Shown in pieces: positions 61,574-64,000 of a DNA stretch of 64,000 nt (position 1 is its first letter; each line of letters opens with the position of its first letter). Source of the DNA: UBA6244 sp965140775 (lineage in GTDB: Bacteria > Bacteroidota > Bacteroidia > Bacteroidales > F082); NCBI GenBank assembly GCA_965140775.1, contig OZ223471.1:1798001-1862000 (forward strand). Direction: 5' to 3'. A program made the translations under genes and the position numbers. The notes under the pieces were generated by a model. The model saw nothing but the letters and a program-made list of their open reading frames with translations. It did not search any database and was not told the DNA's origin.

Positions 61574-63652
61574 TTATTTTAAGTATTTATCAAGCCATTG
61601 GAAGAAGGTTCTCTGCCAAAGGATTCCGTTTTGAGGTTGCAATACCCAGTGATTTTCGTCAGGGAAGTATAAAAACTCGGCTGGAACGTCTTTCAGAATG
61701 GCAGCGTTGAAGGCGGTCATCCCTTGGGTAAACACCACCCGGTAGTCTTTTTCTCCGTGTATCACCAGGATGGGGGTATCCCATTTGTCCACATATTTAT
61801 GTGGCGAATGGGCGTAGGCACCTTGTGCAATTTTGTTGGTTTTATCCCAGAAGGGGCCACCTTTGTCCCAGTTTTCAAACCACATTTCTTCGGTCTCCAG
61901 GTATTGGGCTTCTTCGTTGAAAATACCGTCGTGGGCAACGAAGGCTTTGAAGCGTCCATCATGGTTTCCGGCCAGATAATACACGGCATATCCACCGGCA
62001 CTGGCACCAATGGCACCCAAACGGTCGTTGTCGATGAAAGGCTCTTTGGCTAGTTCATCAATGGCAGTGAGGTAGTCCTGCATGGATTTTCCGTGGTAGT
62101 CGCCACTGATTTGCTCTTGCCAGGCCTGGCCGAATCCGGAAACACCGCGGCGGGCGGGAGCCACCACAATATATCCGTTGGCTGCCATAATCTGGTAATT
62201 CCAACGGTAGTGAAAACTTTGGCTCAAAGGACCTTGTGGGCCACCTTTGCAATAAAGCAGGGCAGGGTAGGTCTTGGTTTTGTCAAAGTGTGGAGGGTAA
62301 ATTACAAATACCTGCATGTCTTCGCCATCATGGGTTTTTATCCAACGTTCTTCGGTATTTCCCATAGACAATTGAGCCAGCAGGTCTTTGTTGGTAAAGG
62401 TAAGCTGTTTGGCACTTCCGTCTTTGGGGTTGATGCTGAACAATTCGGTTGGGAACGACATCGTTTGCTTGGAAGTGATCACCTGTTTTCCGGCCAGGGC
62501 AATGGAGTGGTAATCCTGCAAACCGTTGGTTACCTGTCTGATGCTGCCCTTTTTGATGTCGTAGTGATATATTTGAAAAGCACCATGCCAATCGCTGGTG
62601 AAATAGATGCCTTTGCTGTCGGCGGTAAACGTAATGTCTCCTGCATTTTGATCGAAATCTTTGGTGGCATAGGTTTTTTCGCCGGTGGTCAGGTTCATGA
62701 GGTAGAGCCTGTTTTTATCCGATTCGTAGCCGTCGCGTTCCATGCTTTCCCAGGCCATCAAATTTCCGTCAGGCGAGAAGGTGGGTGCCACATCGAATCC
62801 CATCATCCCCTTGGTCAGGTTTTTGGTGGTCTTGGATGCCAAATCATAGAGGTAAATGTCTGAATTGGTTGACAATGAGGCTTGTTTTCCAACAAGTTTT
62901 TTGCAGGTATAAGCCACCGCTTTGCTGTCGGAAGTCCAATTGACTTGCTCGATGCCACCAAAAGGTTTCAGGGGAGCCTGATAGGGTTCGCCTTCCATGA
63001 TATCCATGGTGTTGGTCAGTTTTTTACCGTCGTAATCGGCGATAAAAACATGGCTGTAGCTATCTACCCATTCGTCCCAATGACGGTACATGAGGTCGTC
63101 GAGTATGCGACCGCTGGCCAGGGGCAGATCGGTATAAAGCGATTGAAATTTGTTTTCGAGAACCACCTCTTTGGTAAAAACCACCTTCGATTGGTCGGGT
63201 GCATACTTGAAGCCGGTAATACCACCTTCAATATCAGATATTTGGGTTCTTTCGGAGCCGTCAGGATTCATTTCCCAAAGTTGTACGGAGCCACTTTCAG
63301 CGGTGAGGAATCCGATTTTTTTTCCATCGGGACGCCACAGGGCATTGAATTCACTTTTGGCGGTGTTGGTAACCTGCGACACACTTCCGTCGGTGAGGTT
63401 GACCATGTATAAATCGCGGTTGCCTTTGTTTTGAGGAATGGAGTAATAGGAAACTCCGTAGAGCACGTTGGTGCCATCGGGAGAGGCTTGCGGATCGCTG
63501 ACACGACCAAATGACCACAACACTTCGGGTGTCATCAGGTCGCTTGTGAGGGTCAGATTTTGTTTGGTGATAATTGGATTTGGCACTTGTGCTGACACAC
63601 TCAGGGTAGTGAGCAACCAAATGGCCATGGAGAGAATCCCAATATTTTTCAT
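61574..63652 (-). CDS. secreted S9 family serine peptidase (prolyl oligopeptidase-like)
   Basis: A 692-residue exported peptidase with a signal peptide (residues 1-21). A PD40-type beta-propeller (about 45-430; repeated SPDG-like blades, for example APDQSKVVF and FSPDGNLMAW) screens substrates. The C-terminal alpha/beta hydrolase domain (about 440-690) has the nucleophile in GASAGGYAVY (GxSxGG), the acid in VIHGEKDYRV and the His in FPDENHWV. It resembles dipeptidyl peptidase and acylaminoacyl-peptidase types. With the C10 and M28 enzymes it gives the cell several envelope or external proteases. Confidence 0.92.
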   Translation of the reverse strand: MKNIGILSMAIWLLTTLSVSAQVPNPIITKQNLTLTSDLMTPEVLWSFGRVSDPQASPDGTNVLYGVSYYSIPQNKGNRDLYMVNLTDGSVSQVTNTAKSEFNALWRPDGKKIGFLTAESGSVQLWEMNPDGSERTQISDIEGGITGFKYAPDQSKVVFTKEVVLENKFQSLYTDLPLASGRILDDLMYRHWDEWVDSYSHVFIADYDGKKLTNTMDIMEGEPYQAPLKPFGGIEQVNWTSDSKAVAYTCKKLVGKQASLSTNSDIYLYDLASKTTKNLTKGMMGFDVAPTFSPDGNLMAWESMERDGYESDKNRLYLMNLTTGEKTYATKDFDQNAGDITFTADSKGIYFTSDWHGAFQIYHYDIKKGSIRQVTNGLQDYHSIALAGKQVITSKQTMSFPTELFSINPKDGSAKQLTFTNKDLLAQLSMGNTEERWIKTHDGEDMQVFVIYPPHFDKTKTYPALLYCKGGPQGPLSQSFHYRWNYQIMAANGYIVVAPARRGVSGFGQAWQEQISGDYHGKSMQDYLTAIDELAKEPFIDNDRLGAIGASAGGYAVYYLAGNHDGRFKAFVAHDGIFNEEAQYLETEEMWFENWDKGGPFWDKTNKIAQGAYAHSPHKYVDKWDTPILVIHGEKDYRVVFTQGMTAFNAAILKDVPAEFLYFPDENHWVLQPQNGILWQRTFFQWLDKYLK

Positions 63653-63680
63653 CTTTTTAAAAGTTTAATGAATGATGTCA

Positions 63681-63688
63681 CAAAAATA
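63681..63688 (-). promoter_or_regulatory. -7 box for the S9 peptidase gene
   Basis: TATTTTTG on the minus strand, a full match, ends 28 nt before the ATG at 63652. Confidence 0.6.
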
Positions 63689-63716
63689 CGGATTCGGGCG
63701 GATAAATGAGGATTAA

Positions 63717-64000
63717 TTACTCATTTAAGGTAATAATCACCGGATTTCCCGTCAGCGCGATTCTGATGGCATTGATTTGCATGGAAAAAGGAGCCTGTTG
63801 TATTTCTCCCTTTTCGTTAGGTATCAGGTAGGTAGCTTTTACTGAAGTGGCCTTCCAGGGGATGTCCACCCAGGTGGACTTCATGTGATCGGTGGAGCTT
63901 GGCAACCAGGCAATTAGTTTTTTTACCACACCGGATTTGTCAGCATAGGCATACACATATGCTTGGGGGCTTTCTTCAACCACCCTTTTGAAGTAAAGTT
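63717..64000 (-). CDS. C-terminal end of a truncated gene at the right edge
   Basis: The frame is open from the window edge (through LYFKRVVEESPQAYVYAYA) to a stop at 63717-63719, giving the last 93 residues of a larger protein. The pattern is beta-rich, with YADKSGVVKKLIAWLPS, SMQINAIRIAL and a hydrophobic TGNPVIITLNE end. This looks like a C-terminal beta-sandwich module of an exported enzyme, perhaps a glycoside hydrolase; no catalytic residue is in view, so the function stays open. It lies 64 nt upstream of the S9 peptidase gene, which has its own -7 box. Confidence 0.6.
   Translation of the reverse strand, partial: LYFKRVVEESPQAYVYAYADKSGVVKKLIAWLPSSTDHMKSTWVDIPWKATSVKATYLIPNEKGEIQQAPFSMQINAIRIALTGNPVIITLNE

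Noticed and set aside
1..64000. tRNA, rRNA, CRISPR arrays, riboswitches or intact IS elements
   Set aside because: No T-loop/acceptor pairs, regularly spaced repeats, known riboswitch cores or transposase genes were recognised by eye; a covariance-model scan would be decisive.

Overview
The window comes from the chromosome of a Bacteroidota bacterium, probably a free-living member of the Bacteroidales/Marinilabiliales group. The evidence is a protease with a type IX secretion (T9SS) C-terminal tail, a fused FeoA-FeoB iron transporter, many Bacteroidota-typical families (DUF3078, DUF4251, DUF4919, DUF5063, DUF1684) and Bacteroidota -7 promoter boxes (TAnnTTTG) upstream of many genes. The placement rests on gene content only. 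I found no rRNA, tRNA, CRISPR array, prophage or intact insertion sequence.

Layout. 1-3.4 kb is an AT-rich, loosely packed stretch with a truncated gene end, a carboxypeptidase-regulatory-like secreted protein, a long-form RsgA GTPase, a 31-nt repeat copied upstream of both genes, and a possible IS200-like relic. 3.4-18.5 kb is core and accessory metabolism: an M28 peptidase, an Asp/Glu racemase, a DMT exporter, an OsmC protein, a secreted C10-CUB-CUB-T9SS protease, TM2/DUF2752 membrane proteins, an EEP nuclease-like protein, and a tightly overlapping operon of sodium/solute symporter, M20 amidohydrolase and alanine-racemase-like protein. 18.5-34.5 kb carries a YgiQ radical SAM protein, YebC, an L-fucose-isomerase-fold protein, a CoA-disulfide-reductase-like flavoprotein behind an operator-like palindrome, a cation/proton antiporter, a membrane hybrid histidine kinase, a large secreted protein of unknown function, peptidase E and a second DMT transporter.

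34.7-39.6 kb is the serine/PLP region: serC, serA (a variant with Lys-Lys-Met where the usual catalytic His lies), a four-helix-bundle protein, DUF1015 (with a DGHHR motif like that of ParB/SerK-type proteins), DUF1858, and convergent pdxH. 39.6-44.5 kb is an operon of a DUF218-DUF1684 fusion membrane protein, a receiver-GAF-PAS histidine kinase and a sigma-54 activator. 44.5-47.8 kb is the classic thrS-infC-rpmI-rplT operon on the minus strand, followed by a REP-like intergenic region. 48.3-51.7 kb holds nth, bcp, recA and a TPR lipoprotein. 51.7-55.3 kb holds an HPt protein, feoAB and DUF5063. 55.4-60.3 kb is a nucleotide-sugar operon (ugd, UDP-glucuronate decarboxylase, an RmlD-like reductase, phosphosugar mutase). 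The right end has a DUF3078 protein, an S9 peptidase and a truncated gene.

The most interesting items are the DUF218-DUF1684 fusion linked to a two-component/sigma-54 pair, DUF1015 as a candidate missing player in the serine operon, the symporter-amidohydrolase-variant racemase operon, and several unexplained palindromic intergenic elements.
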